A DNA stretch of 24,510 nucleotides, taken from the NCBI GenBank assembly GCA_035415725.1, contig DAOOGN010000069.1, forward strand, positions 1 through 24,510, read 5' to 3'. The stretch comes from DSWT01 sp035415725 (GTDB lineage Bacteria > Chloroflexota > Anaerolineae > B4-G1 > SLSP01). Of the stretch, positions 13,891 through 21,854 are shown one piece after another. Numbering within the stretch: position 1 is the stretch's first letter; each line of letters begins with the position of its first letter. A program made the position numbers and the translations under genes. Below the pieces are notes generated by a model that did no database searches, was not told the origin of the DNA, and was given only the letters and a program-made list of their open reading frames with translations.

Positions 13891-15649
13891 AGCGAATCAG
13901 CGATCCGTTCGATCCGTTGAGGCATTGGCTCAGCGCCTCAGTCAGCGCAGCGGATGAAACCAGGCCGGGTGGGAGCGTCCAACCGCGCGCGCGCAAGCCC
14001 TCGACCACCTGCGCCACGACCGGCGTACTCAAGCCCAAGGCGCGCAAGCGCTCCCCATGCGCGAAAACGTCCGTGATGTCCCCCTCAAGGACGGAGCGCC
14101 CATTGTCAAGAACCGTCGCCTGGCCGGTGAGCGCCGCCACATCCTCCATCTGGTGTGACGAGAGCACCAGCGTTATCCCGGTCTCCTTCAACTTTTGCAG
14201 ATGCGCGAGCACTTCGCGGTGCGAGGCCGGATCAAGGCCGGCGGTGGGTTCATCGAGCAAGAGCACCGTGGGACGCAAGGCGAGGATCGAGGCGAGGGCC
14301 ACTTTGCGCTTCTCGCCACCGCTGAGCGCGAAGGTGAAACGATCCTTGAACGCATTGAAGCCCATCCCCACCAGCTCCATCGCCCAGCGCACGCGCTGCC
14401 GCAGCGAATCGCCGAGTAATCCCTGCAAGCGCGGTCCGTAGGCAATCTCATCCCCCACGTACTGCTCGAAAATCTGCGTCTCCGGCAATTGGAAGACCAG
14501 GCCAACCATCCGCCGCACGGCCCGCACATCCGTTTGCGGATCGTTCAGTATATAGTCACCGACACGCACTGTCCCTTCCTGGGGACGTAACAAGCCGTTG
14601 AGATGCTGCATCAGCGTGGATTTACCGGAGCCGGTGGCGCCAAGCAATCCGTGCGAGGAGGCAGTGGCGACATCCACCGTGACGCTTTCCAGCGCGCGCT
14701 GGGCCAGCGGTGTGCCCATCATATACGTGTGTCCCAGGTCGCGCACTTCGATCAACGCCGGAACAGGCGATGCGGGCGGAGATGCCGGCACGGGCGGAAT
14801 TTCGCCGGCGTGATGTGGCAAGGTATCTAATGCCGCAATGAGGGCGGAGGCGGTCAACAACCCTGCCGGCAAGGCCGGAAAATAGCGTCGCAGTTCACAT
14901 GCCAGTCCCGCTGCCGGCGGAAGGTCCAACCCCAAAGTGCGCAGAGTGGTCGCGTCGGCAAATACCGTCTCCGGTGGGTCGTCGAGCACGACACGCCCGC
15001 GTTCCAACACGACCACCCGCCGGGCGTCGAGGGCCTCTTCCATGAAGTGCGTGATAGCAATGATCGTCAGTCCGGCGCGGTGCAAATCGGCCATCATCTC
15101 ACGGACGGCGCACCGCCCGGCAGGATCGAGCATCGCCGTGGCCTCGTCAAAGACAATACAGCGTGGACGCATCGCCAGCACGCCGGCCAGCGCCACCCGC
15201 TGCTGCTGTCCTGCCGAGAGCATATACGGTGGACGCAGACGCATCTCCCACAGCCCCACCTTTTCCAGCGCCTCGTCCACGCGCGCGCGAATCTCCGCGG
15301 AGGGGACGCCCATATTCTCCACCCCGAATGCCACATCCTCTTCCACCAGCGACGCCACAATTTGATCTTCCGGGTGCTGAAAGACCATGCCTACAGTACG
15401 GTGGATCGCCGCATAGTGTGATGGATCGCGCGTATCCAGCCCGGCGACGGTCACGCGCCCGCCATCCGGCACGAGCAGGGCGTTGAGGTGCCGCGCCAAC
15501 GTGGACTTGCCGGAGCCGTTCGCCCCAACGATGGCGACATATTCCCCTTCCGCAATGCGCAGCGAAATCTCCCGTAGCGCGGCGATACGCCCGCCGTTGG
15601 GAAGCGGGTAAGCGTAGGTGACGTTATCGAATTCGATCAGTGCAGACAT
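13874..15649 (-). CDS. ecfA: Fused ECF transporter ATPases (EcfA-EcfA' in one chain)
   Basis: 591 residues, twice the size of a normal EcfA. First half: Walker A GANGSGKST (42-50), FQHPEDQ Q-loop, signature LSAGQQQ (144-150), Walker B FDEATAMLD (167-175). A Pro/Ala-rich linker (about 280-298) leads to the second half: Walker A GATGSGKST (337-345), FQLPETQ, LSGGE (442-446), DEPTAGLD (466-473), switch SSHQ. Each half ends in a similar extension (LRTLGLDLPP and LRALGLSTPV), the EcfA C-terminal domain, so both domains are complete EcfA units. The ATP-driven pair powers uptake through EcfT and an S component, here probably the one at 16272. GAGG precedes the ATG at 15649; an extended -10 lies at 15676-15684. 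Most ECF systems have two separate ATPase genes. Confidence 0.93.
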   Translation of the reverse strand: MSALIEFDNVTYAYPLPNGGRIAALREISLRIAEGEYVAIVGANGSGKSTLARHLNALLVPDGGRVTVAGLDTRDPSHYAAIHRTVGMVFQHPEDQIVASLVEEDVAFGVENMGVPSAEIRARVDEALEKVGLWEMRLRPPYMLSAGQQQRVALAGVLAMRPRCIVFDEATAMLDPAGRCAVREMMADLHRAGLTIIAITHFMEEALDARRVVVLERGRVVLDDPPETVFADATTLRTLGLDLPPAAGLACELRRYFPALPAGLLTASALIAALDTLPHHAGEIPPVPASPPASPVPALIEVRDLGHTYMMGTPLAQRALESVTVDVATASSHGLLGATGSGKSTLMQHLNGLLRPQEGTVRVGDYILNDPQTDVRAVRRMVGLVFQLPETQIFEQYVGDEIAYGPRLQGLLGDSLRQRVRWAMELVGMGFNAFKDRFTFALSGGEKRKVALASILALRPTVLLLDEPTAGLDPASHREVLAHLQKLKETGITLVLSSHQMEDVAALTGQATVLDNGRSVLEGDITDVFAHGERLRALGLSTPVVAQVVEGLRARGWTLPPGLVSSAALTEALSQCLNGSNGSLIRSFADS

Positions 15650-15675
15650 TCAACCTCAAAAGAACGATCCTCAGT

Positions 15676-15684
15676 AGTATAGCA
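15676..15684 (-). promoter_or_regulatory. Likely -10 region of the ecfAA'-ecfT operon
   Basis: On the minus strand TGC-TATACT (extended -10) about 27 bases before the ATG at 15649; no good -35 is seen. It lies back-to-back with the plus-strand promoter at 15707-15735. Confidence 0.4.
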
Positions 15685-15706
15685 CTTTTGCAGGAGTAGG
15701 CGCTTC

Positions 15707-15735
15707 TTTTCAACAATGTCAAAGTATGGTATGAT
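15707..15735 (+). promoter_or_regulatory. Promoter of the small divergent gene
   Basis: TTTTCA (15707-15712), 17 bp, TATGAT (15730-15735) preceded by TGG. The layout is the same as the promoter at 12780-12808. The start point near 15742 leaves a leader of about 25 bases to the ATG at 15767. Confidence 0.55.
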
Positions 15736-15766
15736 AAAGTCATTCTCGCAAGCAGGAAAGAAAACT

Positions 15767-15976
15767 ATGGAGAGCGACATTATTATGACTAACCAGTGGG
15801 TGGGGAATCACGTCATGAGCCAGGATGAATGGCGCCAGGCCTGGCGTCTGGGATTAGAAACGCTGCACCGGTCAGCTCCCCCCAAGGACAACACAACGCA
15901 AGTCATGCAAGCATTGTTACGAACGGGAAAGATTCAACACCCGGCAGCGCCCCATTCAATCGATGAATCCTGGTGA
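15767..15976 (+). CDS. Small soluble protein of unknown function (69 aa)
   Basis: 69 residues from the ATG at 15767, chosen because AGGAAAG lies just upstream and a good promoter (15707-15735) precedes it; the frame is open further up, past the promoter. The product has no signal or membrane segment. The middle (SQDEWRQAWRLGLETLHRSA) looks like an amphipathic helix rich in Trp, Gln and Arg, and the tail is His/Pro/Ser-rich. I do not recognise a family. It lies between the divergent ECF operon and the S-component gene and is followed by strong hairpins, so it appears to be its own unit. A small regulator or accessory factor is possible, but nothing proves this. Confidence 0.55.
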   Translation: MESDIIMTNQWVGNHVMSQDEWRQAWRLGLETLHRSAPPKDNTTQVMQALLRTGKIQHPAAPHSIDESW

Positions 15977-16001
15977 TCCGTAACTTTCACCCCTCCCCCT
16001 G

Positions 16002-16033
16002 CCCCCTCCCCAGCGAAAACGCTGGGGAGGGGG
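16002..16033. repeat. Perfect 14-bp C/G-rich palindrome
   Basis: CCCCCTCCCCAGCG and CGCTGGGGAGGGGG flank an AAAA loop, 26 bases after the stop of the small gene. The plus strand continues with A-rich rather than T-rich sequence, so it is not a standard terminator. Palindromes of this type occur as dispersed intergenic repeats in many environmental genomes. Confidence 0.7.
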
Positions 16034-16056
16034 AGAAAAATAAGACAAAAAAAGTT

Positions 16057-16090
16057 CCCTTCCCCCCGTGCCAACGCGAGGGGGAAGGGG
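16057..16090. repeat. Second C/G-rich palindrome
   Basis: CCCTTCCCCC is inverted as GGGGGAAGGG (arms within 16057-16067 and 16080-16090) around a loop of about 13 bases. Together with the hairpin at 16002 it fills the space after the small gene. From 16091 to 16271 I see no clear feature beyond a TATAAG near 16220, a weak -10 candidate for the S-component gene. Confidence 0.65.
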
Positions 16091-16271
16091 CAGAGGATAG
16101 AGGGTAAAAGTTAACCTTAGGACCCCCTTTGATGCCTAATCTTCAACCGTGGCGCGGAAATCCAGGTCGTTTCTGAGTCGGTGGCTGAACAGTGACAATG
16201 AAAGATTGTAACCGTGAAAAGTATAAGTTGTTATGCCACATAGTTCATTCAAAGAAAGAGGTATATATCCT

Positions 16272-16829
16272 ATGTCAAAAGATCACACTCGTAAAATCAC
16301 TATCACGGGCGCATTGGGCGCCATTGCCGTTTTGTTAGGCTGGACGCATTGGGGTTTCATCCCCTGGTTTGGCGGCATCTCATTGACCATTATGCACGTT
16401 CCGGTCATCATCGGCGCCGTGCTGGAAGGCCCACTCGTGGGCGCGGTAATCGGCCTGATCTTCGGCGCGTTCAGTATGTTGCAAGCCGCCGTTGCCCCTA
16501 CAAGTCCATCGGATGTATGGTTCACCAATCCTTTGCTGGCGATACTCCCGCGTCTGTTCATCGGCCCGTTGGCATGGTTGGCATGGCGGGCCTTGAAACG
16601 TTGGCCGGCGCCTGCGCTGATCATTTCCGGCATCGTGGGCAGTATGGCGAACACATTACTCGTCCTGGGAACAATCGGCCTGCTAGGTTATTTGCCCTGG
16701 GCCGCGCTCCCCCCCGTTATCCTATCGAATGGACTGCTGGAAGCTGCTGCCTCAGCCGTCATCACCCTCGCCGTCGTCGCCGCGTGGAAACGCATCGAAG
16801 TCGGCAAACAACAAGGGTCCAAAATCTAA
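16272..16829 (+). CDS. ECF transporter S component (substrate-binding membrane protein)
   Basis: 185 residues with about five or six membrane segments. The pattern TGALGAIAVLLG ... ISLTIMHVPVIIGAVLEGPL, then VGAVIGLIFGAFSMLQA and PLLAILPRLFIGPLAW, is that of ECF S components of the DUF3816/PF12822 group, which bind a vitamin and dock on EcfT-EcfAA'. I chose the ATG at 16272 over one at 16233 because AGAGGT lies nine bases upstream and membrane homology starts soon after. The gene ends 96 bases before the NadC-NadA gene on the same strand, so it may share a transcript with NAD synthesis. Substrate: niacin or another NAD precursor is the context-based guess; folate, pantothenate or another vitamin cannot be ruled out. 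Confidence 0.85.
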   Translation: MSKDHTRKITITGALGAIAVLLGWTHWGFIPWFGGISLTIMHVPVIIGAVLEGPLVGAVIGLIFGAFSMLQAAVAPTSPSDVWFTNPLLAILPRLFIGPLAWLAWRALKRWPAPALIISGIVGSMANTLLVLGTIGLLGYLPWAALPPVILSNGLLEAAASAVITLAVVAAWKRIEVGKQQGSKI

Positions 16830-16925
16830 TGTCAACGGATTTTCTAACCGCGAGTCATGCAAATTTGCGCTCACCTTATTCAAGAAATTCGCGTAGATGA
16901 GCGGTTTATTCCACAAGGATTGACT

Positions 16926-18842
16926 ATGAACGATAAGGCACTCCAAACATTGCTGGAGGCCGCCGCCCCCCTGATCGAACTCGCCATCGCCGAGGACATC
17001 GGGACGGGCGATGCCACCAGCATGGCGACACTGGATCCAAGCGTTCTGCTGCATGGGTGCATCACCGCCAAAGAACACGGCATCATCGCCGGGCTGCCGG
17101 TGGCCGAAGCCGTTTTCCGCCGCGTAGACCCTGCCATCACCTTCACCGCGCGCGTCGCGGAGGGGCAAGAGGTCGTCCCCGGTGAAGTCGTCGCCGAGGT
17201 TGTCGGGCCGGGGCCGTCACTGCTGGCGGCGGAACGCACCGTGCTCAATTTCCTGCAACGGATGTCGGGCATTGCGACGCTCACGCGGAGTTTCGTCGCC
17301 GCCGTCTCGACGACCCATGCGACGATCCTCGACACACGCAAGACACTGCCCGGCTATCGCGTGCTCGACAAATACGCCGTGCGCATGGGCGGCGGGATGA
17401 ACCATCGCCTGGCGCTCTTCGACATGCTGATGGTGAAGGACAACCACATCGACGGCGCGGGCAGCATGGCGCTCGCCGTCCAACGCGCGCGGGAGCAGTA
17501 TCCCACCCTGCCCATCGAAGTCGAAGTCCGCGATTTAGACGAACTGCGCCAGGCATTGATGATCGAGCCGCCGCTGGATCGCCTCCTGTTGGACAATATG
17601 GATCTGGACATGCTGCGCGAAGCCGTCGTCATCACTGCCGGGCGTGTCCCCCTGGAAGCCTCCGGCAACGTCACCCGCGCGCGGGTGAAAGACATCGCCG
17701 ATACGGGCGTAGACTTCATCTCCGTCGGCGCGCTCACGCACTCCGTCAAGGCGTTCGATTTGAGCATGAAGATTCGGCCTCGCCAGGTCGCCGCCGCCGA
17801 CCCGCTCACACGCATCCGGACCGCGAAAAACACACTCGGCGACCGCCTGGTCATCCTCGGCCACCATTATCAGCGGGATGAGGTGATCGCTTTCGCCGAC
17901 TACCGGGGCGATTCACTGGAGCTATCCCGCCGCGCCGCGCAGACCGACGCCGAATTCATCGTCTTCTGCGGCGTCCACTTTATGGCCGAAGTCGCCGCCA
18001 TTCTGGCACAACCGGGGCAGCACGTCCTCATCCCCGACCTCGAAGCGGGCTGCTTTCTCGCCGAGACCGCCAGCGAACATCTGGTGCAGGAAGCGTGGAA
18101 TGCCCTCGACGCCGCGCTTGCCACTGCCGGCAGCAGCGCCGACGCCGAAATCACCCCCATCACCTACGTGAACTCGGATGCCGCGCTCAAAGCCTTCTGC
18201 GGCCGGCATAACGGGACGGTTTGTACTTCCGGCAACGCCACTAAAGTCCTGAAATGGGCGCTCTCGCAACGCCCGCGCGTGTTCTTTTTCCCCGACCAAC
18301 ACCTGGGGCGTAACACGGCCAACCAACTCAACATTCCACCGGAAGCCATAGTGCTGTGGAACATCCGCCACCCGCCAAGCGCGGAAGCCATCCGTACAGC
18401 GCAAGTCATCCTCTGGCCCGGCGTGTGCAATGTTCACCAGCGCTTTCGCCCGGAACATGTCCAGGCCGTGCGCGCCCGCTATCCCGGCATCCGCGTCATC
18501 GTCCACCCGGAGTGCAAGGCCGAGATAGTAGCCCTGGCCGATGACGCCGGCTCGACGGCCTACATCCTCAAGCAGGTGGAGGCCGCATCCGCCGGAGCGC
18601 AGTGGGCCATCGGGACGGAAAGCCGCTTCGTTCACCGTTTACAAACCGAACATCCCGACCAACTCATCGTCTCCCTGGCGGACGTGCCGCCCTTCTGCGC
18701 CAACATGAGCCAGATCACCCTCTTCAACCTCGCCGAAATTATGGATGCCCTGGCGCACGGTGAACTGCTCAACGAGGTCACCGTCGAGCCGGAAACCCGC
18801 CGCTGGGCAAAGATAGCACTGGAGAGAATGCTTGCGTTATAG
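16926..18842 (+). CDS. nadCA: NadC-NadA fusion: quinolinate phosphoribosyltransferase + quinolinate synthase
   Basis: 638 residues. Residues 1-285 are NadC: TRKTLPGYRVLDKYA (137-151), GGGMNHR (155-161), KDNHI (171-175), LLLDNM, LEASGNV (243-249) and SVGALTHS (266-273). Residues about 293-638 are NadA: GHHYQ (312-316), FCGVHFMAE, TSGNA, WPGVCNVHQRF, HPEC (527-530) and PPFCANM. Cys348, Cys501 and Cys591 are the expected 4Fe-4S ligands. NadA condenses iminoaspartate with dihydroxyacetone phosphate to quinolinate; NadC converts it with PRPP to nicotinate mononucleotide. The fusion joins two consecutive steps. The ATG at 16926 has AAGGA seven bases upstream; an in-frame upstream ATG (16857) lacks this. 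NadB, the step before, is encoded next. Both domains look intact, with no sign of a sequencing frameshift. Confidence 0.95.
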   Translation: MNDKALQTLLEAAAPLIELAIAEDIGTGDATSMATLDPSVLLHGCITAKEHGIIAGLPVAEAVFRRVDPAITFTARVAEGQEVVPGEVVAEVVGPGPSLLAAERTVLNFLQRMSGIATLTRSFVAAVSTTHATILDTRKTLPGYRVLDKYAVRMGGGMNHRLALFDMLMVKDNHIDGAGSMALAVQRAREQYPTLPIEVEVRDLDELRQALMIEPPLDRLLLDNMDLDMLREAVVITAGRVPLEASGNVTRARVKDIADTGVDFISVGALTHSVKAFDLSMKIRPRQVAAADPLTRIRTAKNTLGDRLVILGHHYQRDEVIAFADYRGDSLELSRRAAQTDAEFIVFCGVHFMAEVAAILAQPGQHVLIPDLEAGCFLAETASEHLVQEAWNALDAALATAGSSADAEITPITYVNSDAALKAFCGRHNGTVCTSGNATKVLKWALSQRPRVFFFPDQHLGRNTANQLNIPPEAIVLWNIRHPPSAEAIRTAQVILWPGVCNVHQRFRPEHVQAVRARYPGIRVIVHPECKAEIVALADDAGSTAYILKQVEAASAGAQWAIGTESRFVHRLQTEHPDQLIVSLADVPPFCANMSQITLFNLAEIMDALAHGELLNEVTVEPETRRWAKIALERMLAL

Positions 18843-18949
18843 TCTTGTAGTCATCAGTCGTATAGTCGTCAGGTCACTGTTCGACGAGTCCATCGAGGCA
18901 GAAATTCCACACCCGTTAGCCATGCGCCGAGCGGAGCGCCGCTTGGAGC

Positions 18950-18999
18950 GGATCGCCAGATCCGCGGTTTTGGCGCGCCACGCCGGGATCTGACGATCC
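18950..18999. repeat. Palindromic element between nadCA and nadB
   Basis: GGATCGCCAGATCC (18950-18963) is inverted at 18986-18999 with one mismatch; the loop contains the 10-bp palindrome TGGCGCGCCA (18971-18980). It lies in the 250-bp gap between the two NAD genes and could be a dispersed repeat, an attenuator or an RNA-processing site. Another low-complexity patch with repeated AGTC lies at 18842-18875. No open frame in the gap looks real. Confidence 0.6.
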
Positions 19000-19094
19000 C
19001 TGGCAAGCATAAACTGGGCAGGTATTTGCGCCGCGCAGTCCTGGCGACCCCATGCCGACACGACTTCATTACTTCACTTCACTAAGGAGAACTT

Positions 19095-20732
19095 ATGCCT
19101 ATCGAAACCGACGTGCTCATCATCGGCTGTGGAATTGCCGGCGCGGCGGCGGCGCTCCAACTGGCACAAGACCGCCAGCGTCAGATTACCATCATCACCC
19201 GCGCCCACGACGCCGATGAGGCCAATACCCGTTATGCGCAGGGCGGTATCGTGGCCGACGGGGAGGGCGATTCGCCCGAGCTGCTGGTGGAAGACATGCT
19301 GCACGCCGGCGCCGGATTGAGTTGGCCGCCGGCCGTGCGACTCCTGGCCACAGAGGGACCAACGCTGGTGAAACGGGTGCTGATCGACGAGTGTCGCGTT
19401 CCCTTCGACCGGAACACGAACGGGGAAATCTCGCGCACCCGCGAGGGCGGACACTCGCTCTCGCGCATCTTGCACGTGGGCGACACGACCGGCCGCGCCA
19501 TCGAACAAGCCATGCTCGCGCGACTGCGCGAGTTGCCCAATGTCACGCTGAATACGGGGATGACGGCGGTGGACCTCATCACCTCGTCCCATCACAGCCG
19601 CGACCCCCTCGCCGTCTACAAACCGATCACCTGTCACGGCGCTTACGTCCTAGATCGCGCCGAAAACACCATCCACCGCGTCCTCACGCCGGTGACGATC
19701 CTCGCCACAGGCGGCATAGGCCGCATCTACCGCCACACCACCAACCCGCCCGGGGCACGCGGCGACGGTTTGGCGATGGCCTATCGCGCCTGGGCGCGCG
19801 TCATCAACGCGGAATACATCCAATTCCACCCCACCACCCTCGCCGTCGAAGGGGCCGACAACTTCCTCATCTCCGAGGCAGTGCGTGGCGAAGGGGCGCG
19901 CCTCTACACGCCGGACGGACGACACTTTATGGACGCCTACGCACCTAAGTGGGGCGACCTGGCGCCGCGCGACGTCGTCGCCCGCGCCATCCACCACGAA
20001 ATGCTGGAACACGGCTACCCGTATGTCCTGCTCGACCTGGCGAGTGTCATGGACGCCGCGCGCATCCGCGAGCGATTTCCGAGCATCTACGCGACGTGCC
20101 TACAGGCCGGTGTGGACATCACCGCCGCCCCGATCCCCGTAGTGCCGGCGGCGCACTATTTCTGCGGCGGCGTCCAGGTCGATCTGCGGGGACGCTCGAC
20201 CATCGAGGGGCTGTACGCCATCGGCGAAGTGAGCTGCACCGGCATCCACGGCGCAAACCGCCTGGCGAGCACCTCCCTACTGGAGGGGCTGGTGTGGGGC
20301 GACCAGGCCGGACGCGACATTCGGGCGCGCGACGACCTGGGCTGTGTCCCCATCGACACCATCCCTCCCTGGCAGGATGTCAGCGCAGGCGCCGCCGCCG
20401 ACCCCGTGCTGGTCTACCGCGACGCCCGCACCATCCAGAACATTATGTGGCTCTACGTGGGCCTGGCGCGCAACACCCACCGCCTGGCGCGCGCCCTGCA
20501 AGACCTCAACCACCTGTGGGGTGTCATCGACGAGTTCTACCGCTCGACGCGCCTGAACGACAACCTCATCGGCCTGCGGAATATGGCACAGGCTGCCTGG
20601 ATCGTCACGCGCGCGGCGTGGCACAACCGCCAGTCACGGGGCACGCACTACCGCGAAGATGCCGAAGATCATGAGTTCGCCGGCTTGAGCGATACCGAAG
20701 GCCCGCTGCCGAATGCGATAACCGAATTTTAA
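19095..20732 (+). CDS. nadB: L-aspartate oxidase
   Basis: 545 residues, normal length. A flavoprotein that oxidises L-aspartate to iminoaspartate, the substrate of NadA; cytoplasmic. Visible motifs: FAD-binding GCGIAGAAAA (11-20), NTRYAQGGI near 44-52, the active-site region EYIQFHPTTL, SEAVRGEGARL, PRDVVARAI, PAAHYFCGGV and the C-terminal FAD/substrate loop GEVSCTGIHGANRLASTSLL. These distinguish it from other members of the succinate dehydrogenase/fumarate reductase flavoprotein family, together with its position after NadC-NadA. The ATG at 19095 has AAGGAG seven bases upstream. Confidence 0.96.
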   Translation: MPIETDVLIIGCGIAGAAAALQLAQDRQRQITIITRAHDADEANTRYAQGGIVADGEGDSPELLVEDMLHAGAGLSWPPAVRLLATEGPTLVKRVLIDECRVPFDRNTNGEISRTREGGHSLSRILHVGDTTGRAIEQAMLARLRELPNVTLNTGMTAVDLITSSHHSRDPLAVYKPITCHGAYVLDRAENTIHRVLTPVTILATGGIGRIYRHTTNPPGARGDGLAMAYRAWARVINAEYIQFHPTTLAVEGADNFLISEAVRGEGARLYTPDGRHFMDAYAPKWGDLAPRDVVARAIHHEMLEHGYPYVLLDLASVMDAARIRERFPSIYATCLQAGVDITAAPIPVVPAAHYFCGGVQVDLRGRSTIEGLYAIGEVSCTGIHGANRLASTSLLEGLVWGDQAGRDIRARDDLGCVPIDTIPPWQDVSAGAAADPVLVYRDARTIQNIMWLYVGLARNTHRLARALQDLNHLWGVIDEFYRSTRLNDNLIGLRNMAQAAWIVTRAAWHNRQSRGTHYREDAEDHEFAGLSDTEGPLPNAITEF

Positions 20733-20761
20733 TAGGCGCTTTACCGACGTAAATCATAACT

Positions 20762-21820
20762 ATGTCTTATGCTGATGGTTGGTCTGCAATCAATCTAGAG
20801 ATGCCCGCGCGTGTACCCCACACAGAGTATTCCATCACCGAGCACTGGGATGTGATCAAAGCCGTGACCGGCATCGACGTGGGGCCATACAGTCCCGACG
20901 AAGTGAAACAGCGGGGCGCCCTGGCCCTGATGGAAGCCTGGAACTTCGACTTTCGCTGGGCCACCCTTATCGGCGGGGACGAGCTGGCCGCGTGTCACAC
21001 GGATATGGGACATGCCGAGTATGCTGCCGGCGGCGTAGATCGCCGTGACACGGTGACGTGCCCCTTCTCCACCGTAGGGGAAGTACTGGCCTTCGATCCG
21101 TGGATCACCTACGGGACGCGAAATCAGGCTGAACTGACGCGGCGCTTCGAAGAACACTACCGCCGGCAACGAGCAGAAACGCCGGAGCAGGTCGTCATGA
21201 CGGGCATCTATGTGACGCTGATGTCTGGCCTCATCGACATCTTCGGATGGGAGATGCTGCTGCTGGCGGCGGGAATGGACCCCCAGGGCTTCGGCGAAGT
21301 CGCCAACCGCTACACGACATGGATACAGCAGTATTTCAACGCGCTCGGCGCCGCCGATGTGCCCGTGGTCATGGTTCACGACGACATCGTATGGAGCGCC
21401 GGCCCGTTTATTTCCCCGCACTGGTACCGCCGGTATGTGTTTCCCAACTACAAGAAGCTCTTCGCACCGCTCCTGGATTCCGGCAAGAAAATCATGTACA
21501 CATCCGACGGCAACTACACAAAATTCGTCGCCGATATCGCCGCTTGCGGCGTACACGGCTTCGTGCTGGAACCGTGGACCGACATGGCCGTCATCGCCGA
21601 GACGTATGGCCGTACACACGCCTTCATCGGCAATGCCGATACGCGCATTCTGCTGCAGGGCGACAAGGCTGCTATCCGTGCCGAAGTGGAACGCTGCATG
21701 GCGATTGGCAAACCCTGCCCGGGCTTCTTCCTCGCCGTTGGCAATCACATTCCGCCCAACACGCCGGTGGAAAGTGTGTTGTATTACGAGGCAGTATACG
21801 AAGAATTGAGTAGACGGTAA
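20762..21820 (+). CDS. URO-D superfamily protein (uroporphyrinogen decarboxylase-like)
   Basis: 352 residues, the usual length. The pattern of a single TIM barrel in the URO-D/MtaA superfamily is seen: DDIVWSAGPFISP in the middle, KKIMYTSDGNY at the position where family members have an HSDG or HSCG motif, and the C-terminal GNHIPPNTPVES, close to the GHSIPP-x-P-x-EN signature. The zinc-binding His-x-Cys of corrinoid methyltransferases is absent (YTSDG), which argues against a methyl-corrinoid:CoM-type methyltransferase; the catalytic residues of true HemE are not evident either. The function is therefore unknown. It starts 29 bases after nadB without a clear ribosome site, so it may be co-transcribed by position only. 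Confidence 0.75.
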   Translation: MSYADGWSAINLEMPARVPHTEYSITEHWDVIKAVTGIDVGPYSPDEVKQRGALALMEAWNFDFRWATLIGGDELAACHTDMGHAEYAAGGVDRRDTVTCPFSTVGEVLAFDPWITYGTRNQAELTRRFEEHYRRQRAETPEQVVMTGIYVTLMSGLIDIFGWEMLLLAAGMDPQGFGEVANRYTTWIQQYFNALGAADVPVVMVHDDIVWSAGPFISPHWYRRYVFPNYKKLFAPLLDSGKKIMYTSDGNYTKFVADIAACGVHGFVLEPWTDMAVIAETYGRTHAFIGNADTRILLQGDKAAIRAEVERCMAIGKPCPGFFLAVGNHIPPNTPVESVLYYEAVYEELSRR

Positions 21821-21854
21821 ATGGCTGAAGGTTGATGGCTGAAAGCAGATAGCT

